From Planctomycetia bacterium (GTDB taxonomy: Bacteria; Planctomycetota; Phycisphaerae; UBA1845; Fen-1342): a stretch of 64,000 nucleotides of DNA. The stretch lies in NCBI GenBank assembly GCA_015709575.1, contig CP054190.1, positions 744,001 through 808,000 on the forward strand, given 5' to 3'. Positions 28,370 through 37,397 of this stretch are shown piece by piece. Below the pieces are notes generated by a model. That model searched no databases, was not told the DNA's origin, and saw only the letters and a list, made by a program, of their open reading frames with translations. A program made the position numbers and the translations under genes. The number at the start of each line of letters is the position of its first letter. Position 1 is the stretch's first letter.

Positions 28370-29035
28370 GGGCTGCGTGCCTCCAAGGGCGACCAGGGAA
28401 CGACCGGCGGCCGTACGCCGCCTCATCCGCCGGACCACCGTCGCCCCGTTGTGCGCCGGTCAGTCACCGTCTCGCGGACAGTGACGGCATCGACGCGGGT
28501 GGGGGGGGGCTTTAGTAAACCGCACGCGGACCTTGCGGGCGGTGGCCGCGAATATCGCGCGGGGTGGTGTGGCAGGGGCTGCCAATATTGGCCGCGGCTT
28601 CTTGCAGCGGGTTTTATCAGAGCCGGGGGCTGGCGCAAGGTGCTTTCTGTGCGCGTGCGCCGCGCAGGCGAATTGTCGTTGGCGAGCTGATGGAGGCCAG
28701 CTTTCTGTTGAGAATCGGAACGCAGGGGCGGCCGGAGAGAACGGGCTGGAGGTGGGTGGTGGGGCACGCGATGGGGTTTTCGAATTGAGCGGGAGCGTCA
28801 CGGGTCGCAATCATGCTTACGCGGAGTACCGCGAAAGCATGCCACCCGACGACACCGGAAGTGCTCTGCTCAGGAGCAATGATACAAATGCGACGCGGTG
28901 GCATGAGGGCGTGGCATCGAAACACCGGCAATGCGGTGGTGAAGAGCGCTGCTCGTGAGCAGTGGCAAGAAGGCAGGGCGGCGGCGCAGACATGGGGCCG
29001 CGGGCACACAGGGCGGTTCCGTAGCGGCGCCGGCG
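28370..29035. other. Intergenic region upstream of flagellin
   Basis: About 665 bases between the flagellin start and the stop of the next minus-strand gene. It holds the flagellin leader, the putative sigma-28 promoter, and the palindrome GCCAATATTGGC at 28581-28592. Frames at 28533-28958 and 28617-29162 are long but have Arg/Ala/Cys-rich translations with no recognisable domain, and no good ribosome site was noted. I do not call a gene. Confidence 0.5.
28487..28514 (-). promoter_or_regulatory. Putative sigma-28 (FliA-type) promoter of flagellin with G9 tract in spacer
   Basis: On the minus strand TAAAG starts at 28514 and GTCGATGC starts at 28494, against the FliA consensus TAAAGTTT-N11-GCCGATAA. 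The gap from TAAA to GTCGAT is 16 bases instead of 15. Nine consecutive C residues on this strand (G9 at 28501-28509) fill most of the spacer. The predicted start is about 110 bases before the flagellin ATG. Confidence 0.45.
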
Positions 29036-30025
29036 CTAGCCGGAGCCGTCGGCGTTGCGGACGCACTCGCGTCGGGCGGGCGCGCTGCCGCTGCGAATGA
29101 TGTAGATCGGGCGTTGCTTCACCTCTTCGTAGAGCCGTCCGACATACTCGCCCAGGATCCACAGCACGATGAGCTGCGCTCCGCCGAGCAGCAGCATCGT
29201 TGCGGCCAGCGAAGTCCAGCCGGTGATCGCGAGCCCTGCGATGGCGGCATAGAGCACCCAGACGAGGTATCCCATCGCCGCGACCGACAGGAACGCGCCG
29301 GCCAGGCCTGCCAGGCGCAGCGGCCAGGAGGAGAAGGAGAAGATCGCATCACCGGCGAGGCGCAGCATGGCGGCGTACGAGTATTTCGTGCGTCCGGAGT
29401 GACGGGCGGCGGCATCGTAGGGCACTTCGCAATAGTCAAAGCCGATCCACTGCACCAGGCCGCGGTTGAAGCGGCAGCGCTCGCGACAGGCCAGAAACGC
29501 GTCGAGCGCCTCGCGTGAGAGCAGGCGGAAATCGGCAGCGCCGGGGGTGACGCGGATTCGCGCCACGCGCGAGAGCAGGGTGTAGAACCAGCCGGAGCTG
29601 ACGCGCTTGGCGGCCCGATCGTCCACGGGGACGCGGCGGATGGCCTGGACGACGTGAAACCCGTCTCGCCAGCGGGCGATCAACGCGGGGAGCAGCTCGG
29701 GCGGATGCTGGAGGTCGCCGTCAAGCGACACGGCGGCCCCGCCGCGAGCGTGTTCGAGTCCTGCCAGCAAAGCAGCCTGGTGGCCGAAGTTCCGACTGAG
29801 GCGCACGAGCCGGATGCGGGGGTCGCCGTCGGCGAGTTTCGCGACGCGCGCGGGGGTTTCATCGGAGCTGCCGTCGTCGACAAACACCAGTTCATAAGGG
29901 TCGGAGAAGTCGCGCAGGGCGTCGTGGACGCGGCGCGCGAGCGGTTCGACGTTGTCCTGTTCGTTGAAGACGGGGACGACCAGTGAGAGCGCGGGGGTCG
30001 TTGTGGCGGGGCAAGGAGCGCTCAT
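29036..30025 (-). CDS. GT2 family membrane glycosyltransferase (GtrB/ArnC/DPM1-like)
   Basis: 329 residues from ATG 30025 (GTG or ATG starts up to 36 bases earlier are possible). The GT-A catalytic domain has SLVVPVFNEQDNV, ELVFVDDGSSDET, LSRNFGHQAALLAGLEHA and VSLDGDLQHPPELLP with the DxD-like DGD. Two C-terminal transmembrane segments follow (LRLAGLAGAFLSVAAMGYLVW and MLLLGGAQLIVLWILGEYVG), and the end IYIIRS is typical. Such enzymes transfer a sugar from a nucleotide donor to polyprenyl phosphate at the inner membrane. The sugar is unknown. A partner flippase or glycosyltransferase is not adjacent. Confidence 0.9.
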   Translation of the reverse strand: MSAPCPATTTPALSLVVPVFNEQDNVEPLARRVHDALRDFSDPYELVFVDDGSSDETPARVAKLADGDPRIRLVRLSRNFGHQAALLAGLEHARGGAAVSLDGDLQHPPELLPALIARWRDGFHVVQAIRRVPVDDRAAKRVSSGWFYTLLSRVARIRVTPGAADFRLLSREALDAFLACRERCRFNRGLVQWIGFDYCEVPYDAAARHSGRTKYSYAAMLRLAGDAIFSFSSWPLRLAGLAGAFLSVAAMGYLVWVLYAAIAGLAITGWTSLAATMLLLGGAQLIVLWILGEYVGRLYEEVKQRPIYIIRSGSAPARRECVRNADGSG

Positions 30026-30200
30026 CGGGGGTGGATGATAGCGGCGCGACGGGCGGGGCAAGTGGGGGGCGGGGTTGCCGGTCGATGCGAAGGTCGGCCC
30101 TGCACGCGGTTAGCAGCCTGTATCGGGCGGTTCGTGGCGCCAATTCCGTGTCGGATGAGGTTGATGGCCGGCGTGGGTCGCCGTCGCAGCACTTCGTTGC

Positions 30201-30241
30201 AAAAAAACACAGCCCCCGATCCTTGCGGACCAGGGGCTGTG
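30201..30241 (-). terminator. Intrinsic terminator of the PEP-CTERM gene
   Basis: On the minus strand CACAGCCCC (30241-30233) pairs perfectly with GGGGCTGTG (30216-30208), followed by seven T residues (30207-30201). It starts 35 bases after the stop codon, a textbook Rho-independent terminator. Confidence 0.92.
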
Positions 30242-30275
30242 ACGTGGATTCGATCAGAAAAGAGCGGTCAGAACA

Positions 30276-31073
30276 TTAGCGGCGGCGCAGCGCGAACGCG
30301 GCGAGGCCGAGCAGCGCCAGCGAGGACGGCTCCGGCACGAGACCCAAGGACTCGTAAACGGTGACGGACTCGCCCGGGGCGATGCTGAGGTTCCACTGCC
30401 AGCCGCCAGTGTAGTCGCCAGGACCGAACGGATTGCCTTCGTTGCCGAAGTTCGTGATCGCCGTGTCGGTCAGCGTGAGGCGGTTCGCAGCGAATACGCC
30501 GTTGCGGAAGAACGTCGCACCGGGCCCGTGGAAGATGGCCGTGGTGAGATCGGTCGGATCCCAGATCCGCATGACGCCCGGAGCCAGCAGTTCGGCCCGG
30601 TCCGCAGTCGACCCGGTGATGCCGAGGTCGAGGTCGAGGTAGTTGAACAGGGCCAGGTCGAGCTGCGACTGGCCGGTGTTCGTGATGACGACCGTCCAGT
30701 AGAAGGCCGCCTCACCGTTGTTCGCGCCGTCGAACAACTGAATGTTCAGCGCTGCATCGAAGCTGTAGCCGGCGGCAGACTCGCGATAAAGCATGTTGCC
30801 GGTGTTGCCGCTGTACGTCTCGCTGATGCGGTTCGACAGCGCGAATTCGCGCGTGTCGCCCGGACCGCGGAACCACCACCAGTTCTGGAAGAGCTGGTCG
30901 ACCCAGACCGCGCCGGGGTCAAAGTTGCTGTTGCCGGCGCCGGTGCCGGTTCGATCCGTCGCGCCGAGGCCGCTATCTACGAAGTAGGTAGCGTCACCAG
31001 CGGTGATCGTGCCTGCGGCGAAACCCAGCGGCGACATGGCCGCGAGGATCGCCAAACCAAGAAATCTCTTCAT
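30276..31073 (-). CDS. PEP-CTERM sorting-signal protein
   Basis: 265 residues with a ribosome site GGAGGAG, a signal peptide (MKRFLGLAILAAMSPLGFAAG) and a C-terminal VPEPSSLALLGLAAFALRRR tail. PEP-CTERM tails are recognised by exosortase for surface sorting in exopolysaccharide-producing bacteria. The body is beta-rich, with WVDQLFQNWWWFRGPGDTREF and VVITNTGQSQLDLALFNYLDLDLG, and resembles carbohydrate-binding or adhesive exoproteins; I do not recognise a named domain. Exosortase is not in this window. A TTGACA on the minus strand (31158-31153) is a weak promoter candidate. Confidence 0.88.
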   Translation of the reverse strand: MKRFLGLAILAAMSPLGFAAGTITAGDATYFVDSGLGATDRTGTGAGNSNFDPGAVWVDQLFQNWWWFRGPGDTREFALSNRISETYSGNTGNMLYRESAAGYSFDAALNIQLFDGANNGEAAFYWTVVITNTGQSQLDLALFNYLDLDLGITGSTADRAELLAPGVMRIWDPTDLTTAIFHGPGATFFRNGVFAANRLTLTDTAITNFGNEGNPFGPGDYTGGWQWNLSIAPGESVTVYESLGLVPEPSSLALLGLAAFALRRR

Positions 31074-31575
31074 CCTGAAACACTCCTCCTCCGGGAAGCG
31101 TGTTAACAGCGCACCTGATCCCCAACGAAGGGATCCGACGAAGCCGCTGTCCTGTCAAAGACGAACCGACCCGCCGATGTGTGTGGAGTGAGGGCGCATG
31201 CGCAGCCCAACGGCGGATCGATTTCCTCCATCGGGCAGGATAAGGGAAGGTCGTGCGCGGTTCAAGAGAATTGTTCACATTCGTGGCCGTAACGACGGAC
31301 GACGACCGGCCGCCGGGGGGCGACGGCGGGGGGGGCTCGAATCCGGCGGGCATCTCACTCCGGGGCCGTAGCGGCAGTGGGCGTTAGAATTTCGGGGTTG
31401 ACGGCTGGCATACCCGGCAGTATCTTGACGCGATCGGCCGGAGGTTCTGCGCTTTTGCGCGGCTACTGGCAGGTTCGCGGCCTTGAGGGGGCTGCGGCGT
31501 GTGCTTTCGGGCGTCCGTCCCCGGCTTCGGCCGCGGTTGCACCGAAAGTGCTGTTCAGGTTGAGGAGAGGAAATA
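31074..31575. other. Divergent spacer between PEP-CTERM genes
   Basis: About 500 bases. It contains G6 and G8 tracts near 31315-31335, the minus-strand leader with a TTGACA hexamer, and the plus-strand promoter at 31398-31426. No coding region is convincing. Confidence 0.5.
31398..31426 (+). promoter_or_regulatory. Sigma-70-type promoter of the first paralog
   Basis: TTGACG (31398-31403), 17 bases, TATCTT (31421-31426). The expected start leaves a leader of about 140 bases before the ATG at 31576. Confidence 0.45.
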
Positions 31576-32337
31576 ATGCGCAAAGTTCTGATCGCCTGCA
31601 CCGCTGGTGCAGCGCTTCTGGCGGGTGTTGCTCACGCTGTTCCCACCCTGTCCAACACGGTATATCGCATCGAGGCGAGCAACGCTCTCGGCAGCGGGTT
31701 TCTCGAGTTCACGATCGCGGACGGATCCTACCCCGACGCCGATTCATTCGAGTTGTTCATGATGACCCCGATGGACATCGTGGACTCTTTCGACGGAGTG
31801 ACGGTTGTTGCTCAGTTGACGCAGGCCACGCTGACCGTGTTCGATCTGCCTGATTTCAAGCAGATGAGCATGAGTTACGCGATCGGCGCGTTTGACGGCG
31901 AGACTACCTTCCGGATCGTGTCCGGATTGTTCTCGTTCGGTGCGGTCAACGGCCCGGAAGGGTTCGCCAGTGCGGCGCTCGGGGTGACTGAGCAGGACAA
32001 TCCTGAGAACGGCGCGAACCACACGCCGAACGGCCCACTCGGTAAATCTCACCACACGTACTACAACGGCCAGGCGCCGGCGGGAACGAATTTTTCGCGG
32101 CTGGTCGGCGGTTTCGGGACTATCCCGGGGCCCGGCGGCAACAGCGCTGATATGAACGAGGGCACTGGGCCGACGCTGATTCCGGGCAATGTGTCCAGTC
32201 TCAGCCAGGAGTTGCTTTTCAAGATCAGCGGCGGCGATATCGCCAACGGGACGGTCACGTTCGGCGTGACGCCGGAGCCGACGTCCGCGGCGGCGCTGCT
32301 CGGCCTGGCGTTGCTGGTCGTTGCCCGGCGGCGCTAA
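31576..32337 (+). CDS. PEP-CTERM-type exported protein, paralog 1 of a four-gene family
   Basis: 253 residues; GAGGAGAGG seven bases before the ATG. The signal peptide MRKVLIACTAGAALLAGVAHA is followed by a beta-rich body and a tail TPEPTSAAALLGLALLVVARRR, a PEP-CTERM-like signal. Landmarks shared with the next three genes: IEASNALGSGFLEFTIADGSY near the start, a GFASAALGVTEQDNPENGA strand, and AGTNFSRLVGGFGTIPG near residue 170. The family body is not a domain I can name. It is probably displayed at the cell surface or in extracellular matrix. It has its own promoter. Confidence 0.85.
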   Translation: MRKVLIACTAGAALLAGVAHAVPTLSNTVYRIEASNALGSGFLEFTIADGSYPDADSFELFMMTPMDIVDSFDGVTVVAQLTQATLTVFDLPDFKQMSMSYAIGAFDGETTFRIVSGLFSFGAVNGPEGFASAALGVTEQDNPENGANHTPNGPLGKSHHTYYNGQAPAGTNFSRLVGGFGTIPGPGGNSADMNEGTGPTLIPGNVSSLSQELLFKISGGDIANGTVTFGVTPEPTSAAALLGLALLVVARRR

Positions 32338-32517
32338 GGCCCTGCGGGGCGAGGGCGGCTGATCCGCTGGTGGACTTTTTTGTTTTTCGGCATGGCCGGC
32401 CCGCTCGGGTCGGCCACTGTCGTTAAATGGTGGACCGGTCAGCTTTTGCAGTGTCCGGGAGGCCTTTCGGGTTGGCGGGGCCGCCGCCGCGCACATCTGT
32501 GTGGGCAAAAGTCTCGC

Positions 32518-32546
32518 TTGACATTGCCCAGGGCCGCGCCTATAAG
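32518..32546 (+). promoter_or_regulatory. Near-consensus sigma-70 promoter of the second paralog
   Basis: TTGACA (32518-32523), exactly 17 bases, TATAAG (32541-32546). The predicted start near 32553 gives a leader of about 57 bases with GGAGGAGAGG close to the ATG at 32610. Confidence 0.8.
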
Positions 32547-32609
32547 ATCGTCCTTGGAAAAATTCGGCGGGCGCCCTGCGCGCCGCAATCTGGAGGAGAG
32601 GCAAAGAAT

Positions 32610-33398
32610 ATGACGAGCTTCAAGCGCACTTGCATCGGCATTGTCGGGTCGTTGCTCTTCGGCGTGGCCGCCGCGCAGGCGGACGTGTCGGAGACGATTC
32701 TGAAGATCACCGCCATCAGCAGCGACGGGCACAGCGGGAGCTGGTCGGTCGGGTTGCCGTCGGCGACGTTCAACATCGAAAGCTCCACGTACAATTGGGC
32801 CTACGCCGCCGGTGAGGGCAACGTGGGTATCGAGATCCTCGCCCGCGATCAGCACGGCAACCCCGTGATGGACGGCGATGGTCGGCCGATCGTCCTCGGT
32901 GAGCTTCGCTCAGCCGAGATTGAGCTGGTCGAGGATCCGCAGGTCAACCTCGGGTTCACGCTAGTGGCCGGCAATGCCGCCACGACGACGTTCCTGGTGC
33001 AGTCCGCACTGCTGAGCTTCCCCACGCTGACGAACCCGATGGCCGAGACCAGCGGCACGCTGACGGTCACGGACTCGTTCGGCTTCAACGGCGCGACCAT
33101 GGGTCGGCTTCTCGCGAACGCCGGACAGTATCGTTCCGAGTACAACGGGTTCGTTCCGACGGGGACGACCTTTGCCGATCTGATTGACTCCTTCTCGGCC
33201 GGTGCGGGCGGAAGCGTGTCGAGCACCGACTCCTACACCAACATGATCGCGGGTACGGTGTCGGACATGAGCGCTCAGGTCGAGTTCACGCTGACCCGTC
33301 GCGACACCGCGTCCGGCACGACCGATTATCGCATCGTTCCCGAGCCGGCATCGTTGCTGCTGCTCGGTCTCGCAGCGCTGGCGGTTCGTCGCCGCTGA
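32610..33398 (+). CDS. PEP-CTERM-type exported protein, paralog 2
   Basis: 262 residues from the ATG at 32610, chosen for its GGAGGAGAGG site and signal peptide (MTSFKRTCIGIVGSLLFGVAAAQA). It ends in VPEPASLLLLGLAALAVRRR, a canonical PEP-CTERM tail. The body carries the family landmarks GSWSVGLPSATFNIESSTY, SGTLTVTDSFGFNGATMGRLL and PTGTTFADLIDSFSAGAGGSV. Compared with paralogs 3 and 4 the body domain is alike but the tail is different. It has its own strong promoter and is followed by a hairpin at 33435-33469, so it is probably a separate transcript. Predicted surface-sorted by exosortase. Confidence 0.87.
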   Translation: MTSFKRTCIGIVGSLLFGVAAAQADVSETILKITAISSDGHSGSWSVGLPSATFNIESSTYNWAYAAGEGNVGIEILARDQHGNPVMDGDGRPIVLGELRSAEIELVEDPQVNLGFTLVAGNAATTTFLVQSALLSFPTLTNPMAETSGTLTVTDSFGFNGATMGRLLANAGQYRSEYNGFVPTGTTFADLIDSFSAGAGGSVSSTDSYTNMIAGTVSDMSAQVEFTLTRRDTASGTTDYRIVPEPASLLLLGLAALAVRRR

Positions 33399-33434
33399 CC
33401 AGATCGCATCGAAACTGAATTGCGAACAACACGG

Positions 33435-33469
33435 GTCATCCGGCCGACGCGTCGCGCCGGCCGGATGAC
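33435..33469 (+). terminator. Terminator-like 12-bp hairpin after paralog 2
   Basis: GTCATCCGGCCG (33435-33446) pairs perfectly with CGGCCGGATGAC (33458-33469) around an 11-base loop, 37 bases after the stop. Only a weak T stretch (GATTTAT) follows. Confidence 0.6.
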
Positions 33470-33523
33470 GCGATTTATGCGGACTCGTGTGCGGCTGCAC
33501 CCCTCACCCGGGAGTCCCCTCTC

Positions 33524-34441
33524 ATGCACGGGTTTGTCCAGCGCTGCCTGTTGGTCGCCGCCGCGATGGCGGCGAGCGGCAGCGCTCACGCGATAGACAC
33601 GGCATTCAGCCCGCATCTGATTGAAGTTGAAGTGAGTGACACGCTCGGGCGGAGCGGGTCGGCTGTCATCCCTTTTGCCGTCGGCACGTACGATCCGGTG
33701 CAGCGCTCGGTGGCCTGGACCACGAACACTCCGTTCAACATCGTGGACACCGGTTCGTCGGCGACCGTCGCGACCATACGGTCGCTTTCCGTGCAGGCGC
33801 GGGTCTATCCGCCGCGCGCGTATCTGAACGCGACGGTGGACGCCGGATCCGCGACGTGCACCGTGCTGGTCCGTTCGAGCACGGTGAAGTCGCCGCCGAT
33901 TGAGGAGGGTGACGCACAGGGGCGCGCGTTTGCGTCGTTCGCGCTGCGTGACATGAACGAGAACGGCGCGCTGCTGACAGGTGTGGGAGCTCCCGGGGCG
34001 GGGGCTTACCGGGCGTTCATCAACGGCCCGTTCCCGCTGGGATCGCAGTTTTCGCAGTTGGTTGCGACCGTCAGCGCCAGCGCCGGCGCGACCGGCTCGG
34101 GGTTTCAGAATGATCCGCCGGTCGGCTTCAGGCCGATCGGGGCGGGGGTCAAGAGCGTCAATGGCGCCATGCTGTTCACGCTATCACCCGGGGATCGGGC
34201 CACATGTACTACACGGTTTGACGTCAGCGGCACGGCAAATCCACCCGGCGATTTGAATTGCGATGGCCTGGTGAACGGGTTCGACATCGATCCGTTTGTG
34301 CTTGCGCTGATGGATCCGGCCGCGTATGCCGTCGCCTTTCCGGGGTGCGACGCGCAGGCGGCCGATTGCAATCTGGATGGCGTGGTCAATAACTTTGACA
34401 CGGATAGTTTTCTTGAGATCCTGGGGGTTGGATTGCCGTGA
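33524..34441 (+). CDS. Dockerin-tailed exported protein, paralog 3
   Basis: 305 residues. Signal peptide [23 protein letters not shown] with a GGGAG ribosome site. The body shares the family landmarks: [75 protein letters not shown] and FQNDPPVGF. The C-terminus is not PEP-CTERM. It has two EF-hand-like loops, [17 protein letters not shown] and [17 protein letters not shown], separated by [12 protein letters not shown]. It is 51 bases from paralog 4 and probably cotranscribed with it. Confidence 0.85.
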   Translation: MHGFVQRCLLVAAAMAASGSAHAIDTAFSPHLIEVEVSDTLGRSGSAVIPFAVGTYDPVQRSVAWTTNTPFNIVDTGSSATVATIRSLSVQARVYPPRAYLNATVDAGSATCTVLVRSSTVKSPPIEEGDAQGRAFASFALRDMNENGALLTGVGAPGAGAYRAFINGPFPLGSQFSQLVATVSASAGATGSGFQNDPPVGFRPIGAGVKSVNGAMLFTLSPGDRATCTTRFDVSGTANPPGDLNCDGLVNGFDIDPFVLALMDPAAYAVAFPGCDAQAADCNLDGVVNNFDTDSFLEILGVGLP

Positions 34442-34492
34442 AGTGACCGTGGTGGGGTTGAGCAGGGCAAAGCGGATTCGGAGACAAATCTG

Positions 34493-35437
34493 ATGTCGTT
34501 GCATTGCCTGAAGTCGCTCGGTGCATCCGTTCTGGCGTATGCCGTACTGTCGTTGCCGACTGCGTCTGCCGCACCCGGGTTTGCGGATCAGGTACTCAGC
34601 GTCTCCGTAACGGATGCGACCGGCCGGTCCGGTGTCCTGATCATTCCGCGTAGCGCGGCCGTGTACGACGGCATTGCCCAAACGCTGCAATACACCCTGC
34701 CGTCGCCGGCGGCGATCCTCGACAGTTTCAGCGGCGGCGTGATTGCAACCGTGACGTCGGCCACCGCCTACGCGCGGATGTACCCCCCGCGCGTGACGCT
34801 GGACATCGTGGTGGAGGCGGGCGCGTACGAGTCATATCTCACGATCGCCGGACCGTGGGTGGGTTTTCCCGTGATCTCGGCCGACGTGGGGCGGATGAAC
34901 GCATACGCCGGGTTTACGGTTCGTGACCTGAATTGGAATGGCGCTAGGCTGGCCTCCCTGGGCTTGCCGGGCAGCGGGGTGTTCCGAGCCAACGTGGACG
35001 GCCTGGCGCCGGACGGGTTTCAGCTTACGCAACTCGTCAACCAGTTGATCGTCTCCGCCGACGGCACCGTCAGCGGTTGGCAAAACGACCCCCCGCAGGG
35101 CACGCGGAGCGTGTTCCGGGTCGCGAGCGATGCGAGCGTGCTGATGGCGTTCTCGCTGACGGCTGGCGATCGAGCCACCTGCTCGGGGCGACTGAGCCTG
35201 TTCGGTCGCGAGTTTCCGAAGGGCGACTCGAACTGCGACGGCCGTATCAACGGTTTTGACATTGACGCGTTTGTGGTAGCGATGCTCAGCCCCGACACGT
35301 TTGAGATCATCTACCCGAACTGTGAAACGGATACGTCGGATTGCAATGCCGACGGGATTGTGAACAATTTTGACGTGGATCCGTTCATCAGCTTCGTTTC
35401 GGGAACGGGTCCGGCGTTTCCGGGCCCACTGCCGTGA
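34493..35437 (+). CDS. Dockerin-tailed exported protein, paralog 4
   Basis: 314 residues, ATG with GGAG about ten bases upstream and a signal peptide ending near TASA. The body is closest to paralog 3 (VSVTDATGRSGVLIIPRSAAVY, ARMYPPRVTLDIVVEAG, AYAGFTVRDLNWNGARL, GWQNDPPQGT). The dockerin-like tail has GDSNCDGRINGFDIDAF and SDCNADGIVNNFDVDPF with the usual inter-loop cysteine (IIYPNC). A short Pro-rich end PAFPGPLP follows. Like paralog 3, it may attach through its calcium-binding tail, but no cohesin gene is in the window. Confidence 0.85.
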   Translation: MSLHCLKSLGASVLAYAVLSLPTASAAPGFADQVLSVSVTDATGRSGVLIIPRSAAVYDGIAQTLQYTLPSPAAILDSFSGGVIATVTSATAYARMYPPRVTLDIVVEAGAYESYLTIAGPWVGFPVISADVGRMNAYAGFTVRDLNWNGARLASLGLPGSGVFRANVDGLAPDGFQLTQLVNQLIVSADGTVSGWQNDPPQGTRSVFRVASDASVLMAFSLTAGDRATCSGRLSLFGREFPKGDSNCDGRINGFDIDAFVVAMLSPDTFEIIYPNCETDTSDCNADGIVNNFDVDPFISFVSGTGPAFPGPLP

Positions 35438-35721
35438 CGGCTCGCGGCCTTTGGCCGCGGTTTGGTCGTTCTACCGCTCGAAGTCCCCGCGAGTCGCGCC
35501 TCGGAGCTTCATTGTTCCCAAAAGGGAACGCGCGTCACCCACCGATACTGAGTTTGCCCAATTCACGGGATCGGTATCGGGCAGGTTGCAGCCCTGTTTG
35601 CTCCGCTCTCTGGCGGGTATTACACTGCCTGCGGTTCGGGGGAGATTCCGCCCAGCCGATAGAAGCTATCGACGCGCGTATCCTTCCCCGCTGGGTGGCA
35701 TACGAGTTTTTTGGAGCAACC

Positions 35722-37359
35722 ATGAGACGAATGCGATGGGTCCTGGCTTCAGCCGGCGCAGCCGTGCTGGCGCTGGCGGGCGGGTGCCCGAACTTGGCGC
35801 TGGTGGATCCGACGACGCTGATCGCCGAGCCGACGGCGGTGGTGAAGTGGAATGAGGTCATGCTGGCAGCGGTACGGGCCGGCCCGCCGCGTCCGACCGT
35901 CATCGCAAGGTCGTTGTTCATCGTCCATTCCGCCATGTACGACGCCTGGGCGGCGTACGACTCGAAGGCGGTCGGCACGCAGTTGGGCGGTTCGCTCCGC
36001 CGTACCGCGTCGGAGAGAACCGAAGCGAACAAGCGCGCTGCGGTGAGCTATGCGGCCCATCGCGCCCTGCGCGATCAGTTTGGGGCATACGAGACGAGCA
36101 CCGGCTCCTTTACGCGGCTGCTGCGCGAGCTGGGTTACGAGCCGAGCGATTCAACCGACACCTCGACGCCCGCCGGTATCGGCAACGTGGCCGCGCAGGC
36201 GGTGCTGGATTTCCGTCAGAACGACGGCGCAAACGAGGGTGGAAACTACGCACAGGTTACCTCCACGATCTATCCGGCGCTTTACACGCCGAAGAACAGC
36301 GGCGATCCGTCGACCGGCCGTGCACCCGGCGGCGCGGACTTCGACGTCAATCGATGGCAGCCGCTGCGCGTTCCGAACGGAACGCTGCGTGACGCCGATG
36401 GTGTTCCCATCCTGGACCACAACAATCCGGCTACTTTCACGACGCAGTCGTTTCTGACGCCGCACTGGGGCGCGGTCACTCCGTTTGCTCTGACCAGCGG
36501 CGACCAGTTCCGCCCGCCGCCGCAGCCGTTGGCCGGTTCGAGCGAGCCGTACACCACGGCGCTTGGCGAGACCGGGACCAATGACGAAATTTTCAACAAG
36601 CAATTTGACGAGGTACTGGCCGCTAGCGAGTTCCTGACGGATGAGCGCAAGTGCGTTGCGGAGTACTGGGCAGACGGCCCGCGCTCGGACACGCCGCCGG
36701 GCCACTGGCACGCGCTCTGCCACGGCATCTGCTTCCGCGACAGGCATTCGCTGGACGACGACGTGAAGCTGTTCTTCGCACTGGCCGGTGCGCAGCTCGA
36801 CGCCAGCATCGCCACGTGGGACGCTAAGCGACATTACGACTCGTCGCGGCCGATCTCGGTCATCCGGCACAAGTACTTCGGACAGAAAATCCGCGCCTGG
36901 GCGGGTCCGAATCGCGGCACGCGCGAGATCGACGGCGAAGATTGGCTGCCGTACCAGGCGGCGACGTTTGTGACGCCGCCCTTCCCCGGGTATCCGTCCG
37001 GACACAGTTGCTTCAGCGCCGCCTCCGCAGCTGTGATCGGCGGTTTCACCGGTACGAACACCTTTCACGATGGCGGGCAGACGGTCCTCCTGTTCGACGA
37101 TTACAACTTTGACAGCATCGCAGACGTGCTGGGGCAGCATACCGTGCTGGCCAGGAGCCTTCTGAATGAAAGCTCGCCGGCAGCGCCGGTCACGCTCCGC
37201 TGGAACACCGTGCAGGATGCTGCCGATGAGGCCGGCATTTCGCGCCTCTACGGCGGAATTCACATTCAGGAAGACGACATCCGCAGCCGCAATTCCGGCC
37301 GCGCGATCGGCCGCCAGGCGCTGGAGAAGGCGCGCGCGTACTGGGAGGGCCGCCCGTAG
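35722..37359 (+). CDS. Vanadium-dependent haloperoxidase-like protein, probable lipoprotein
   Basis: 545 residues from ATG 35722 (GGAG five bases upstream; the longer frame has no similarity). The N-terminus MRRMRWVLASAGAAVLALAGGC looks like a lipoprotein signal with an imperfect lipobox. The vanadate-binding site of the PAP2/haloperoxidase superfamily is complete: KRHYDSSRPISVIRH, PSGHS at 425-429 with H428, and RLYGGIH with R508 and H514. Known members oxidise halides with hydrogen peroxide; others are acid phosphatases, so the activity is not proven. It follows the exoprotein cluster by 285 bases and is likely extracytoplasmic. Confidence 0.85.
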   Translation: MRRMRWVLASAGAAVLALAGGCPNLALVDPTTLIAEPTAVVKWNEVMLAAVRAGPPRPTVIARSLFIVHSAMYDAWAAYDSKAVGTQLGGSLRRTASERTEANKRAAVSYAAHRALRDQFGAYETSTGSFTRLLRELGYEPSDSTDTSTPAGIGNVAAQAVLDFRQNDGANEGGNYAQVTSTIYPALYTPKNSGDPSTGRAPGGADFDVNRWQPLRVPNGTLRDADGVPILDHNNPATFTTQSFLTPHWGAVTPFALTSGDQFRPPPQPLAGSSEPYTTALGETGTNDEIFNKQFDEVLAASEFLTDERKCVAEYWADGPRSDTPPGHWHALCHGICFRDRHSLDDDVKLFFALAGAQLDASIATWDAKRHYDSSRPISVIRHKYFGQKIRAWAGPNRGTREIDGEDWLPYQAATFVTPPFPGYPSGHSCFSAASAAVIGGFTGTNTFHDGGQTVLLFDDYNFDSIADVLGQHTVLARSLLNESSPAAPVTLRWNTVQDAADEAGISRLYGGIHIQEDDIRSRNSGRAIGRQALEKARAYWEGRP

Positions 37360-37397
37360 CCGTATGGGGCCTGTCGGTTCATGCTTCGCCCCGATTC

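Noticed and set aside
28533..28958. Possible genes in the spacer upstream of flagellin
   Set aside because: Translations are biased and unrelated to any family I know; no clear ribosome site or conserved start.
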